Notes: generated from the sequence alone by a model not told the origin. Counted from the stretch's first letter, positions 47,870-59,119 are shown. The stretch: DNA of 64,000 bases from Symsagittifera roscoffensis (GCF_963678635.1 NC_087065.1:33357679-33421678), one strand, 5' to 3'. Translations and numbers: made by a program.

Positions 47870-48935
47870 TTACGCCTAACTTTTGTACTTTTGCTAACCT
47901 TGACTTCGTATCGGCCAAAAAAATTCTTCGGCCAAAATTATTTCGGGATATTTTTTATCGACCGACTTTTTAACCGGTTCAAGATAAAAACAATTTTAGT
48001 ACTCCTCTCCGCACTTTTTTAGTTGGTTGTGTTTTTGCCAATCGGCTGGTTGAAATCCCATATTTTTCGTTCTGATTTTTTTTTCTACTTTTTGCAAAAC
48101 TTTTAGTTTTTCTCAGGAACTTTTCCTGGTTTTCAAAAAAAGGGGTATCAATTGAAAGACTCTCTGTGCATGCGTACTCCCCCAGAGTCTTTTTTTCATT
48201 GACGCCTCTGTCATTCTTGATTTTTTTTTCGTTTTCTCGAAAACTATCCCTCTCAAATATGAGTGTTTGGTTATAATGAATTGAACCGTTTTGAAAAGTT
48301 TCGCTGCATAAGTGGCTACGACCAATTTTTTTGCAACATTATGGCGCTCGGAATAGTCAAATTTTGATTATTTTGTGAATCTTTTCGACTTTTCTCGATA
48401 ACTAACCTCTCAAATCCGATATTGTGGGCTCAAGGAGATAACGAGTAGCAGGAAGCTCCTCTGCTTTAGCGGACACCAACAAAAAGTTTCACACAAGAAG
48501 TTATCGCTCTCTGAAAATTCAAATTTTTGATTTTCCGACTGTTTTTTTTTTACTCTTTCTCGGAAAACATATCTGAAATTTTGGGCTCAATTCTCAGAGC
48601 GGGTTTCGGGAAGCTCATTTTTTATGCGAATACTCCCAACTTTTTTTGACTCCAAAAGTTTGGCACTCAGAAAAGTAAACGTTTTGATTTTGACCGTTTT
48701 TTAAAGTTTGTGACTTTTCTCGAAAACTACTCTCTGAAATCTGAGATTTTGATTTCAATCGAAATTATATGTTGCGTGAAATTATATGCTAATTTTGTCA
48801 CACAAAAAGCTATGATTCTCAAATTTTTGGTTTTTTTTAACCGTTTTTTGGACTTTTAGATTAACTACCCTGCCAAATCTGACATTATAGGTTTAATCGA
48901 ATGAACAGGTTATTAACAGTCTATATTAAAAGCCC
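47870..48935 (+). mobile_element. array element family 1, second locus (five units)
   Basis: The head has CCAAAATTATTTCGGGATAT, TTTATCGACCGAC and GTTGTGTTTTTGCCAATCGG, then GTTTTCAAAAAAAGGGGTAT. Five units follow at about 48240, 48398, 48565, 48724 and 48866, each starting near TCTCGAAAACTAYCC. The head matches 60160-60440 and the unit order matches the loci at 13.7 and 60.4 kb. An apparent 162-codon frame at 47485-47973 crosses the SINE and this head and is not a gene. Confidence 0.65.
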
Positions 48936-48939
48936 AAAA

Positions 48940-49846
48940 ATGTACAATTGGCTGAAACTTTTCCCGAGAGCTGGTATAAGCGGCAAAACAGTAATTAGTA
49001 TAAATCTTCAATTCTTGTTTTACTATCGAGCTTAGTAGCGTCTTGTAACAAGATGTGTTTTCTCACTGCTTGGTCATGTAGCAAAATTGTATGAGCAATC
49101 GTACTTTTTAAATTTGATCATTGTTTTTAAGTTAGTGCTGAAGAACAATAAAAAAATGTATTTTTTTTTCATCTGAATGGAAAATACGTTAGTTCAGTTT
49201 ATGAGTTCATTCTGATTGAAAAAGGTCGGAAAATGAGGTGTGTTAGGGATAGACCGAAATAATTTTGTCCGAGGATTTTTTTGGGTTCTGATAATTTGCT
49301 TTAACAATTTATTCAAATTTTCGATTTTTTTCATTTACGAAATTTTTTGATATGAGTGTCAGTTTTTTGAAGGTTCTTGTATAGTACTTTTCTTTCTAAT
49401 TAAACACTCATTAAATATGTCATAGATCTAGACTACATGATCGAAACTAAACGATTTTACTTGTTCCTATTGATGCAATTAATTGAGTTACAAGAAGTGA
49501 TGCTATTTTTATACAAGTAAAAATGAGTTTTTTTTGACAATTTTGGAGCAAGACTGACGCCTCGTTTTTAATTTTGGTTCATTTTGTTAAAACGGCTTGG
49601 TTGAAATAATTGATAATTAAATTGTAATATGGGGCATCACTGCGTTATATACGAACAGGTGATATACATCAGTTGTTGCCGTTTCACCGATTGTTGCCGT
49701 TTCACCGACGCTTATACGTTTTCGAGTGTTAATGAATGAAGTGCACTTTCATTGACTTAGGTCGTGTGCTTTTTGAGAATGGTCAATTTGAGCATGTGGC
49801 GAATCTGATGTTTAGAACATCCTGTTGGCTACTTCTTGAAGTTTCA
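48940..49846. promoter_or_regulatory. CPSF1 upstream region
   Basis: AT-rich. Contains a tandem 18-bp repeat ATTGTTGCCGTTTCACCG-like at about 49672-49710 and ends with a pyrimidine-poor acceptor-like GTTTCAG at 49841-49847. No TATA box can be argued with confidence. Confidence 0.3.
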
Positions 49847-49854
49847 GGTGCGTG

Positions 49855-52800
49855 ATGACGTCCATGCATGCAATATTCCATGTAAACCATCCGGTTACTT
49901 CAGTGGAGCATGGCGTGTGGTGCTATTTCACTACTCTCAAGTACAAACAACTCATCACATTCGGGGCCAATCAGATGATAGTGTATCGACTGGGATGTCG
50001 GGACTCGTCGGAGACAACCTCCTCGTTCAATTCTCGTGCCAAATTAGAACAAGTTGCTTCCTACAGACTGTTCGGAAATGTGGTCTCAGTTGCAGTTGTA
50101 AGGCGAAGTGCACAGCCAGACGGCGAACAAGATATAACTGATGCGCTTATTGTCACTTTGAAGCCTGCGCTTTGCGTGTTACTCTGCTATGATCCCATTT
50201 CAAATGACATCCGACCTCTGTCGCTCTACGACTATGACGAAAGTGAAGCTACCTTGTGTGATAGACCGACGCTGCCTGAAATTAGAGTGGATCCTGAGAT
50301 GAGATGTGCTGCATTTGTGGCACATGGTAGCAAAGTTGTCATCATTCCTCTCAAAAAAGAACTGCAGGATGACAGAGGAACTTCAGCCACGGAGCATTTC
50401 CTGCAAATCTACAGAACCCTAGCTAGTTTTGAAATGCTTCTGTTTGAATTGGAAGAACCTGTTGCCAATGTTCTTGACATGCAGTTTCTACACGGTTACT
50501 TTGAACCTACTTTGCAGATTTTGTACCAACCCATTCAAACGTGGCCAGGTAGATTGGCGACGAGAAAAGATACTGTTGCAATGATTACCATGTCTCTCAA
50601 TTTGACACATCAAGCTTATCCAATCATTTGGTCACAAAGTGGGCTGCCATTTGACTGTTTCAAGCTACTAGCAGTTCCTAAACCAATCGGAGGCTCACTT
50701 GTGTTTGGCGCGAATGTTCTGATTTACTTGAACCAGAGTATACCTCCTTATGGGGTAATGACCAACAGTCTAGCTAGAGGAACAACCGATTTCCTGCTCA
50801 CTGCAGCTTATGAAGAGAAGATAGCGTTTGACACATGCAGAATGTGTCTCCTGGAGTCAGACAAAGTTGCTGTGATTCTGAAAACGGGCGACATTCACAT
50901 CATCACACTTCTAACAGATGAAATGCGAGCAGTGAAGTCATTTAATTTCCAGAAAGCAGCCACTAGTGTTTTAACATGCTGCATTGTTCATCTAGGAGAC
51001 AACTATATATTTCTAGGTTCTAGACTAGCCAACTCTCTGTTGCTCTATTACTCTAAATCTCTGGCGCCTGTTGGTCGAATTAGAAACACAGCCTTATCAC
51101 GTACACCACACAAGCAGCCAGCCAACAAAAAGCGTCGCCTAAACACAGTAGCGGACTACATGGAAGTTGCGCCCGATGAGATTGATCATGAGATCTACGG
51201 GGAAGCTATTTTACAGTCTGAGAGTATTGCACAAGTCATCTACTCGTACAACTTAGAAGTGTGTGATAGCATTTTGAACATTGGCCCCATTGGAAAGACG
51301 ACCGTGGGAGAATCTCTTTACATCTCGGAAGGTCTGGCTCAAAACTCCACTGACGTAGAGAGTGAGTTGCTAGTAGGAAGCGGACATGACAAGAATGGCG
51401 CCATCACGATTCTACAGAAGACCATCAAACCTACCTTGATCACGACGTTTGAGTTGCCCAACTACATAGATCTCTGGACGACCATGGGATCCGAAGTGGA
51501 TGAGAAAGGAAATCAGAGACACTCATGTCTCATCCTGGCCCGAAATGACTCAACCGCCATTCTGGAGACGCGGGAAGAGATCAACGAGGTGGAACAGAGT
51601 GGTTTCATCTACAACGAAACAACCATATTTGCTGGCAATGTCGATAAGAACCTCTCCATTCAAGTAACACCAACCAAGGTAGTTTTGCTGGAGCACACGT
51701 TGCTGAAATCCATGTTGAGTCTAGATCCTGCTGACTCACCCATAGTTTACGTTTCGGTCACTGACCTTTTCATCTTTCTTCTAACATCTACTGGGAAGTT
51801 CCACATAGTGCAGATGAAACGTAAACCAGATGAAATGAAAAGTGTGGAGCTGACGTTTTTGAAAAAAGATTGTGATCATCAAAGTGGGTTCCTTGTAACA
51901 AGTGGGTGTTTATATAAAGATGTCAGCGAATTGTTTGCTGTTGGCCAGAAAGTAGCCAATCCAGTATCATCTGGAAAAACCTTACTGAGCCAAAGCTCCA
52001 AAGTTCAAGAGGGTACCAATGAACTGACAGTAGAACAAGAAGAAGAACTTCTCTTCGGAGAGAAGTCCCAAATTGACCTTTCTCAGGTGTTTTCTGGGAT
52101 CTCTAAGGTCAAATCAGAACCATCTGAAGACAAGAAAGCAAATGTCTTCAAATATCCAAAAGTGTCACAAGTTTCTCCGACTTATTGGTGTGCAGTGGGA
52201 CTGCAAAATGGTATGCTGCAAGTACTCTCTCTCCCAGATCTGAAGCCATGTTTCACAATTCAGAAGTTTTATCATGCTAAAAGATCTATTCCTGTGTCTG
52301 GTAATCACGTAGAAATAAAAACCGAAAGCCACCTTTTAGGAGAAGACCTGCGAACAAATAAGTTTCCCATCAACGAATTGTTAATTGTGGGTCTTGGTCC
52401 GAACAAATGTCGACCTCATCTTTTTGCTTTACTGAATGACGAATTGGTGATTTATGAGATCAAGGAGTCAGTGACGACACAACCCCAGGGAACTCTGCAA
52501 GTATCTCTGCATAAGTTCTGTCACGACACTCTAATGCACCAATACTTGGGCGAGCGAAGAGTGTCTAAGAAAACTCCTGCTCTTTACACTGGGCTGCCGG
52601 GAGCACAAGAAGAAGAGGAAGTTCTCTTGTCTGAGGATGGATATCCAATTCCGAAATCCACCGTAGCCAGACTAGTTCAGAGAATACGAGTGGTTGAAAA
52701 CGTATCTGGCTACCACGGGGTGTTCGTTTGTGGGTTCCATCCACTGTGGATTCTGATGACCGACAAAGGCTTGCTTCGACCCCATATCATGTGGCATGAC

Positions 52801-54255
52801 GGTGCAATAATAAATTACGCCAATCTGAACAATATAAACTGCCCGGCTGGTTTCTTATACTTCACCCAAAAGAACCAACTTAGAATTGCTTTGTTGCCCT
52901 CTAATTGGGACTATGACGCGTACTGGCCAACGAGGAAGATCAATATCAAGGCCACTGTACAACATGTTTCTTATCACTTGCAGACGAAGGCGTACTGTGT
53001 GGTGACCACCTGTACAGAGCCAGTAAATAGGATGCCCAGACTAGTTCTGGACAAATTGGACCCGGAGTTGCTGGAGCGCGATGAGAACTACGTCTATCCT
53101 ACTATAACTAAGTTCGCCTTAAGGGTAATGCAACCGGACTCATGGCAGTTTGAACCGGACGTCAGTTGGGAGTCAGAGGAGTGGGACCACATCACTGCTC
53201 TCAAGTGTGTCAAGCTGGCCAACGAAGGCGAGAGATCCGCTCTGCAGGAGTATGTTGTGATCGGATGCAGTCAAGTGTACGGGGAGGAGCTGCCATGTAG
53301 AGGTTGGATCAGAATGTTTGACTTGACTGTTCAGAAACCAACAGAGGAGGACATCGAGAAGGGCAACACCACGAAAAAGAAATTCAATCTGAGACTAATT
53401 TGCGAACATGAGCAGAAAGGACCGATTACAGCAATAAATGCTGTTGAGGGCTTCCTGGTGTCATCATCGGGACAGAAAATATTTATTCACACTTTCCAGT
53501 ATCAAAAGTTTACAGCCTGCGCTTTCGTAGATGCAACTCCTTTTACCCTAGGAATTCACACCATGAAAAGTTTTGTGCTCAGTAACGATATTTACAAGAG
53601 CATTATTTTGCACAAATTTGACCCTAAAACGAAGGCGTTCAGCTTAATCAGTAAAGACACGCGCCGAGTAGAAAGTATGGCTTCTACATTTCTAGTCGAC
53701 AACAAGCTAATGGGCTTCCTAGTCTCGGACACTAAGTGCAATCTGAATCTCCTCATGTATCAGCCGGAGTTGAAGGAGAGCCACTCGGGTCAGAGACTGG
53801 TCAAGATGGTCGATTTCAACGCTGGTTGCAAAATCAACTCTTTCGTCAACATCAAGTGCAAATCTCTCTTCTTCCATACTCAACAAAACGACCAACGAAA
53901 ACTGAAAGAGCTGGATAACAAAATGGTGTCCTACTTCGGCACACTGGACGGTGCGCTGGGATATGTGCTTCCGGTTCAAGAGAAGCTCTATAGACGTCTG
54001 CGCATGCTGCAAAATACAATGTACAGTGTATTAGTGCAATCAGCCGGTCTCAACCCAAAAGCATATAGGTATCCATTGGAGGGATGGAGACTCTTGGCCA
54101 ACTCGAGTAAAGGAATAGTGGACGGGGATTTGATTTTCCAGTTCCCCTCTCTAAGTTTGCCGGAGAAGTTGGAGATCGCGGACAGAATCGGAATAGACAT
54201 GCACTATATCCTGGACGACCTGGCAGAAGTACACCACTGCACGTGTGTGTTTTGA
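49855..54255 (+). CDS. CPSF1: CPSF1 / CPSF160, cleavage and polyadenylation specificity factor subunit 1, 1466 aa
   Basis: Role (family): the largest CPSF scaffold subunit. With WDR33, CPSF30 and FIP1 it recognises the AAUAAA signal and drives nuclear pre-mRNA 3'-end formation. Seen: full-length similarity from MHAIFHVNHPVTSVEHGVWC (human starts MYAVYKQAHPPTGLE) to FQFPSLSLPEKLEIADRIG and a C-terminal LDDLAEVHHCTC. Three beta-propeller regions are expected; a basic NKKRR with the following DEIDHEIYG lies at about 422-445, and the CPSF_A domain at about 1095-1430 (ALKCVKLANEGE, EYVVIGCSQVYGEE, RGWIRMFDL). Human protein is 1443 aa. Start: ATG 49855; ATG 49864 aligns best with human Met1. An AG at 49846-49847 suggests splicing into a 7-nt 5' UTR. 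The 4.4-kb frame has no intron, which is unusual. Confidence 0.96.
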   Translation: MTSMHAIFHVNHPVTSVEHGVWCYFTTLKYKQLITFGANQMIVYRLGCRDSSETTSSFNSRAKLEQVASYRLFGNVVSVAVVRRSAQPDGEQDITDALIVTLKPALCVLLCYDPISNDIRPLSLYDYDESEATLCDRPTLPEIRVDPEMRCAAFVAHGSKVVIIPLKKELQDDRGTSATEHFLQIYRTLASFEMLLFELEEPVANVLDMQFLHGYFEPTLQILYQPIQTWPGRLATRKDTVAMITMSLNLTHQAYPIIWSQSGLPFDCFKLLAVPKPIGGSLVFGANVLIYLNQSIPPYGVMTNSLARGTTDFLLTAAYEEKIAFDTCRMCLLESDKVAVILKTGDIHIITLLTDEMRAVKSFNFQKAATSVLTCCIVHLGDNYIFLGSRLANSLLLYYSKSLAPVGRIRNTALSRTPHKQPANKKRRLNTVADYMEVAPDEIDHEIYGEAILQSESIAQVIYSYNLEVCDSILNIGPIGKTTVGESLYISEGLAQNSTDVESELLVGSGHDKNGAITILQKTIKPTLITTFELPNYIDLWTTMGSEVDEKGNQRHSCLILARNDSTAILETREEINEVEQSGFIYNETTIFAGNVDKNLSIQVTPTKVVLLEHTLLKSMLSLDPADSPIVYVSVTDLFIFLLTSTGKFHIVQMKRKPDEMKSVELTFLKKDCDHQSGFLVTSGCLYKDVSELFAVGQKVANPVSSGKTLLSQSSKVQEGTNELTVEQEEELLFGEKSQIDLSQVFSGISKVKSEPSEDKKANVFKYPKVSQVSPTYWCAVGLQNGMLQVLSLPDLKPCFTIQKFYHAKRSIPVSGNHVEIKTESHLLGEDLRTNKFPINELLIVGLGPNKCRPHLFALLNDELVIYEIKESVTTQPQGTLQVSLHKFCHDTLMHQYLGERRVSKKTPALYTGLPGAQEEEEVLLSEDGYPIPKSTVARLVQRIRVVENVSGYHGVFVCGFHPLWILMTDKGLLRPHIMWHDGAIINYANLNNINCPAGFLYFTQKNQLRIALLPSNWDYDAYWPTRKINIKATVQHVSYHLQTKAYCVVTTCTEPVNRMPRLVLDKLDPELLERDENYVYPTITKFALRVMQPDSWQFEPDVSWESEEWDHITALKCVKLANEGERSALQEYVVIGCSQVYGEELPCRGWIRMFDLTVQKPTEEDIEKGNTTKKKFNLRLICEHEQKGPITAINAVEGFLVSSSGQKIFIHTFQYQKFTACAFVDATPFTLGIHTMKSFVLSNDIYKSIILHKFDPKTKAFSLISKDTRRVESMASTFLVDNKLMGFLVSDTKCNLNLLMYQPELKESHSGQRLVKMVDFNAGCKINSFVNIKCKSLFFHTQQNDQRKLKELDNKMVSYFGTLDGALGYVLPVQEKLYRRLRMLQNTMYSVLVQSAGLNPKAYRYPLEGWRLLANSSKGIVDGDLIFQFPSLSLPEKLEIADRIGIDMHYILDDLAEVHHCTCVF

Positions 54256-54639
54256 TGCAGTATTCTACCATCGATCGATTTAATTTGGTGTACCTCTTTC
54301 GTTTTGATAGTTTATTGAATATTTTATGGATGAATGAAAACTAAACCTCGTCATCGCAGTGATTTATCTGTTATTTTTTCCTTGTTTCGAAAATTCAATT
54401 TCCAAGTGATTATGGTGTGAGATAATGAAAAAAAAGCAAAAACATCGTTCCTCATTTCGGACCGGCCTTACTAATGCAACTGGAATATATACGTAAAAGC
54501 CAGTTGCAGAGTTGTACCTTTTGCTGTAAAATGCAAGTCTGCGCTGGTTTTCTTTTGAGGGCACAGAAAATGACAAAAAAAATATTGGTTGTTTTTGCAA
54601 TGCCGTTTATTTTAGATCTATTGATTGAGTTTTCAAGAG
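54256..54639. other. CPSF1-CLNS1A intergenic gap
   Basis: 384 bp, no canonical AATAAA seen. Ends with GTTTATTTTAG (AG at 54614-54615), an acceptor-like site 24 nt before the CLNS1A ATG. Short distance and same orientation leave little room for separate terminator and promoter. Confidence 0.4.
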
Positions 54640-57600
54640 ATGGCTCTTGGGTATGTAACAGCACCTGCGCAGACTGCAAAGATTCATCATCAAGAGCAGA
54701 ATACGGAAGTATTCGTAGACCAGACATGTCTAGGCAAAGGCGTAGTCTACATCACAGAAGAGTAAGCTATCGGTCGCACAACTCACTCTGATACTACATT
54801 GATGACATATTCAAATTCAGTCAGTCTGTATGTCAGTCTAAATTTAAATCAGTCTGAGTGTTTTTGGACAATTTAGACTCAGATAATTGGGGTTAATGAA
54901 GTTTTTATCATGCTATCGTAAATTTCATCAATATATGACAAAGATTAAATTCTTAAGCCTTCGTTAAAGCAACTTTTAGACCTTTACCTTCTACTAATTT
55001 GATGGTATGAAAATCCGATATTGATGAGCTCTTACCATTCGTTGCAGCAATGTGGTGTGGCAAAATGTAGATGGGACTGGATTTGAACTGTACTACCCCA
55101 ACATCCAGCTGCATGCAATCTCTAGAGACAAGAACGCCTTCAGCAAAGACTGTCTATTCCTCATGGTCGAAGGACACCTCCTTCCCACTTCCCAACGAAC
55201 GCAATCAAGACATGCAGACATGGCACAGAATGAGGACGAAGAGGTCAGTGCATTACTGTTATCTTTAGGTGAACGATTTTTCTCTTCAGGACATACGGTT
55301 TCTCCTTTTGAGGGAGCTGGAATTGAATAAGAGGGTTTCTCTTTATGCCATGTAAATGATAGTGATGAAGGTACTGCAAGCACAAAATTGCGGACTCGAA
55401 TTTCCCCCTATGCTATGATTTGCAAATTATAATTTTGGTTTGCAAGTGATTTCATAAGTAAAACCTGATTTCATAAGTAAAACCGGGCGAGGAACGCACC
55501 AGCGCAAAGAAACAAAAACGGAAGAGTTGTTTCAGGACGAAAAAAGCGAGAACGGTAGTAACTTAGACGCAGAGGATGACACTTGCTGCGAAGTGCGTTT
55601 CTGTCCGGATAATGTGCTGGATCTGGAGCCAATGTTCCAGGCAATGAATCAGTGCCAGGAGCTTCACCCAGACCCCACAATGAACGAATACAGTGGAGAG
55701 GAAGATGAAGGTAAGTCAAATCAACACACACGAAGTTTCCTCGCCAATTTAAAGAAATGAACATTTTTTCATGGAAACGATCATCAGTGAATCAAACGAA
55801 AAAAATTCGTTCCAGAAAATAACCTTGAGCTAACGAACAGTTTGGTTTGTATGTCGCTCCTTTCTTTTGTCGATGTAATTTTTTGGTGAACCTGTTTAGG
55901 CGAATGTGACTTCATGCCGGAATTTGGATCTGGCGACCAAGCAATAATCCCTTTATCACACACGGAAGATATCGAAGTGGGTGCTCCTCCATCTGGCATG
56001 GAACAATTTTTCTCCTCGGATGGACAGTTCTCGGATGACATTTTGAGACAACTCCAAGCAGGACAACAAGTGCATATAGATTTTACTACCAATACTGCCA
56101 CCACAACACCAGCAGCACCCGAACCCCAGTCAAACACAGGTTCTTGAACGGAAAATGCAATTTATCGTTTAGATCAAACGAAGATCTTCAGTGTATTTAG
56201 GACTCATTCCAGCGTAGTCAACAGAGCCGTATAAAATTTCCAATTTTTTTCTGAGAATGATTCGATCTCGAAACGATTGCCTGTCAACGTCAAGAGTCGA
56301 TGAACGTAGCGAAGATTCTTTTATAGGTCAGATTGTTTTTTTTTCAATAAAGTCTTGAAAATTGTTCAAGCTCAATTTTTTCGCGGTTTAAGTTCTTTGT
56401 GAATCAAACTCCTTTATCGAGCAGCCAAAGTGTAAAGGCCACGAAAAACCAGTTTTTCCCGCGGAATACAAACTTTACCAATTCATCCAGCTTTCTCAAA
56501 TTGAATTAATTTACTGTTTGATTAAAACAGGTATTAAAAAAATGTATGGGATTGGATTTTTTATTTAATTACTTTTTTTTTTTTGACGCTTTGGAATTTT
56601 TTTTTTTTCAATTTTTCTCCAAATCTACCCTGCCGATTTTCAAAAAAGTGGTACCAATGGAAAGTCCGACCACTCACCTGTGTGCCCACTCAATTCACTT
56701 GTATCTTTTTTTTTTTACCTTACATCACTTTCTACAGCTTTCGAAAAAGTGTGTGTGGGGGAATCTTTGACCCAAATTTTTGAATATTTTAAATTTTCTC
56801 GAAAACTACCCTTTCAAATCTGACATTTTGGTTTCAACGGATAGAACAGGTTGTGGGAAGCTCCCCTGCAGTAGCGAATACGCCCAAATTTTTTCAAACA
56901 AAAAGTAATGACCCTCAGAAAAGTCAAATTTACGATTTTGACCGGTTTTTTTTCGAATTTTTTGATTTTTCTTGAAAAGTACCCTCCCAAATCTGAGATT
57001 TTGGTTTCAATAGGTAGAACGGGTTGTGGGAAGCTCCCCTGTATAAGCGGCTACACCCAGTTTCTTAAAACAAAAAGTTATGACCATCGGAAATTCAAAT
57101 TTTCTATTTTTTGACCGTTTTTTGAAACTTCTTGATTTTCTCGAAGGTTATCCTGCCAAATCGAACTCAAGAAAATTCACTTCTAGTTATTTTATTAGAA
57201 AACCAACTGATGTTTTGGGTGAAGCCCAGTTTTTGAAATTTTCCCTTTCCCTTACTCATCAGTTTAAAAAAGTCAAAATTATCAAACGGGTATTTCCAGC
57301 TTTTGCTGGCCTCTAGTTTTATCAAAAAATGTCAATCATAAATTGTTCGTTAGATTCGAAGGCCATATATTTTGTTTTTTCAATAAAGTTTGACCAATAA
57401 TTTTTCTTTTTCGGTGCGCGCTCCTTACTCAAAGTTCGTATAAATTGGGGTCTTTCGAAAATTTTAGGGTTGGACAGCAAAAGTTTGATGTGAAATAGTA
57501 CCAAAGGGAGAACCCCCAATTCAATAACATTAATTGAATATGTTACTTGAGCTTTGATGTTAACTAAATTACCTTCTACTATCTAGATTCACATCAGAAG

Positions 57601-59009
57601 TTTCGCAAAAAAACCAAAGAGTCCAAGGCTTATGAAGTCAATTTGTTCAGAAAAATTGTCAGCCTTCAAAAAAACTACAGTTCTGGTTACACCAGCAAAG
57701 CTTGTGTTATAGTAGGAACTTTTTTTCTTCAACCTAAATCGCAAATGTTGTTGTGACGCGAATATTGTTGCGACAAAATGTGTTCATTTTGATTAATAAC
57801 CAGCTATTAAGTACAGCCAATGCTAAGGATGGATATTGACACACACTATTGTTACAAATAGCACTTTAGCTTCAAGGTATCATGGATCTGTAGTGTAGTG
57901 TAGAGGTAGGGAAGGAGACCAGCAACAAAATAAGATTGGTCGAACCTGAGCAAGGTCACAGATTTTTAATGAACTTTTTTGTATACTAGCTAAAATGCAT
58001 CCGCTCTATAAATTGAGGCATTTTAGTTGGTAATTTTTTTAAATTGACTGGTACTGGTAATGCGTCATAATTGGCTTGTGTCACTTAGCATTTATGTAGA
58101 CGCACAATTGGCGTGTATCTATAAAGAAATTTTGTAGACTCAAAGTTTTACTCATTCAATTTTTCCCAGTATCGTTATCGGTCATATTTTTGCTTGTGTA
58201 TGCGAAGTGCAATTTCGCCTGTGTTTAAATTATCCAGGCAAAACGAGCAACATTGGAAACTTCAAAGGCGTTTTTCTCAAGTTGGGTTAGAATATGACAA
58301 AACTGATGAAAATGAAATATACTTGGAATTTCACCAAAAGTGATATGGTGCAATTTAATTCGGAGCCAAAATTTTACCCCAAAAATGGGGCACTTTCAAT
58401 TTTTTAAGTTGACCGAGAAATACGCTGTAACTACCGAGTTAATTGAGAAAAAATTATATCGAAAAGTGGTTTTTACTCAGCTCAAAGTTCTAGAAGGGTA
58501 AAATCTCCAATAATTTGCAAAAAAAAACATTTAAAGTTTTGGGTTTTATTTAGTAAAAATCACGTTTTTGGCTACCAAGGAAAAACACTTTCTCTTATAT
58601 AGGTTTTTGGAGAATTTTTTCCCTTTAGAACTTTGTTGGGCCTTGTAGGAGGCTCTTTTTGATTTAATTTTCTCATCAAGTACTTTGGTAGTTTTTGCGT
58701 GATTCTTGATCGACTTTAAAAAAGTCAACGACCCAGTTTTGGGGAAAGTTTTTGATCCGAAATTCGTAAGTAAATTGCATCATACTCATGCTGTAAAATG
58801 CTGAGCAATTTTTTGTTCTCTTTACTTTTTGTCTAATCCAGTTTGAGAAAAATGCATTTAAAATTTCTAATTTTGTTCATGTCCGGATAGTTTAAAGCAC
58901 TATCACTCGTCGACTGAGTTCAAACCAAAATTGCGCGAATGTTTCAGCATCCAATGGCGATGGATTAGAACCAGAGGGCATGGAAATGGAACAGCAACAT
59001 GAACAGTGA
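54640..59009 (+). CDS. CLNS1A: pICln (CLNS1A), methylosome subunit / chloride conductance regulator, five exons, 264 aa
   Basis: Role (family): a PH-fold chaperone that binds Sm proteins and PRMT5, presenting SmD/E/F/G rings for SMN-mediated snRNP assembly in the cytosol. Exons: 54640-54761, 55048-55243, 55536-55710, 55900-56139, 58948-59009; frames close exactly across every junction. Seen: MALGYVTAPAQTAKIHHQEQ, GKGVVYITED|NVVWQNVDGT, YYPNIQLHAISRDKNAF; acidic loop; EVRFCPDNVLDLEPMFQAMN and CQELHPDPTMNEY. A Gly/Ser-Pro-rich segment then leads to the last exon NGDGLEPEGMEMEQQHEQ, like human DGMEVD near the C-terminus. Human is 237 aa. Odd: if exon 4 is read through its donor, the protein ends after three more bases-worth of codons at TGA 56145-56147 (NTGS), giving a possible alternative C-terminus lacking the acidic tail. 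Confidence 0.9.
56290..56530 (+). repeat. dispersed repeat in CLNS1A intron 4
   Basis: GATGAACGTAGCGAAGATTC, AAAGTCTTGAAAATTGT, CGCGGAATACAAACTT and ATCCAGCTTTCTCAAATTG parallel 15860-16240 in order. Immediately upstream of a family 1 array element. Confidence 0.5.
56560..57175 (+). mobile_element. array element family 1, short copy in CLNS1A intron 4
   Basis: The head CCGATTTTCAAAAAAGTGGT, CACCTGTGTGCCCACTC and CTACAGCTTTCGAAAAAGTG is almost the same as at 13540-13640. Two nearly alike units follow (TCTGACATTTTGGTTTCAAC; TCTGAGATTTTGGTTTCAAT), each with GGTTGTGGGAAGCTCCCCTG, then a truncated third. Units here resemble each other more than at the other loci. Confidence 0.6.
57395..57515. mobile_element. 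hAT-MITE 3-related fragment
   Basis: CGGTGCGCGCTCCTTACTC, TATAAATTGGGGTCTTTCG, GACAGCAAAAGTTTGATGTG and CCAAAGGGAGAACCC align in order with 39970-40080 inside MITE 3. No terminal repeats retained here. Confidence 0.5.
57516..58945. other. rest of CLNS1A intron 4
   Basis: Non-coding. It includes a tRNA-like B box (GATTGGTCGAACCTGAGC, about 57938-57955) and a hairpin repeat relative at 58188-58225. A 60-codon minus-strand frame at 58546-58728 has no recognisable domain. Confidence 0.35.
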
Positions 59010-59119
59010 TTACAGTCTGAAGTTTTTAATGCATGCTAGCCAGATTACGTCCGAAAAGTGTCGTTTGAAAGGAAATGAAAGCTGTTTGTTCCTTTCCACG
59101 GAAAAAACCAAATGACTCA

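Noticed and set aside
47485-47973. 162-codon + frame as a possible gene
   Set aside because: It spans a tRNA-derived SINE and the head of an array element that recurs at 60.2 kb. Its residues are low-complexity Phe/Ser/Leu-rich, and no domain is recognisable.
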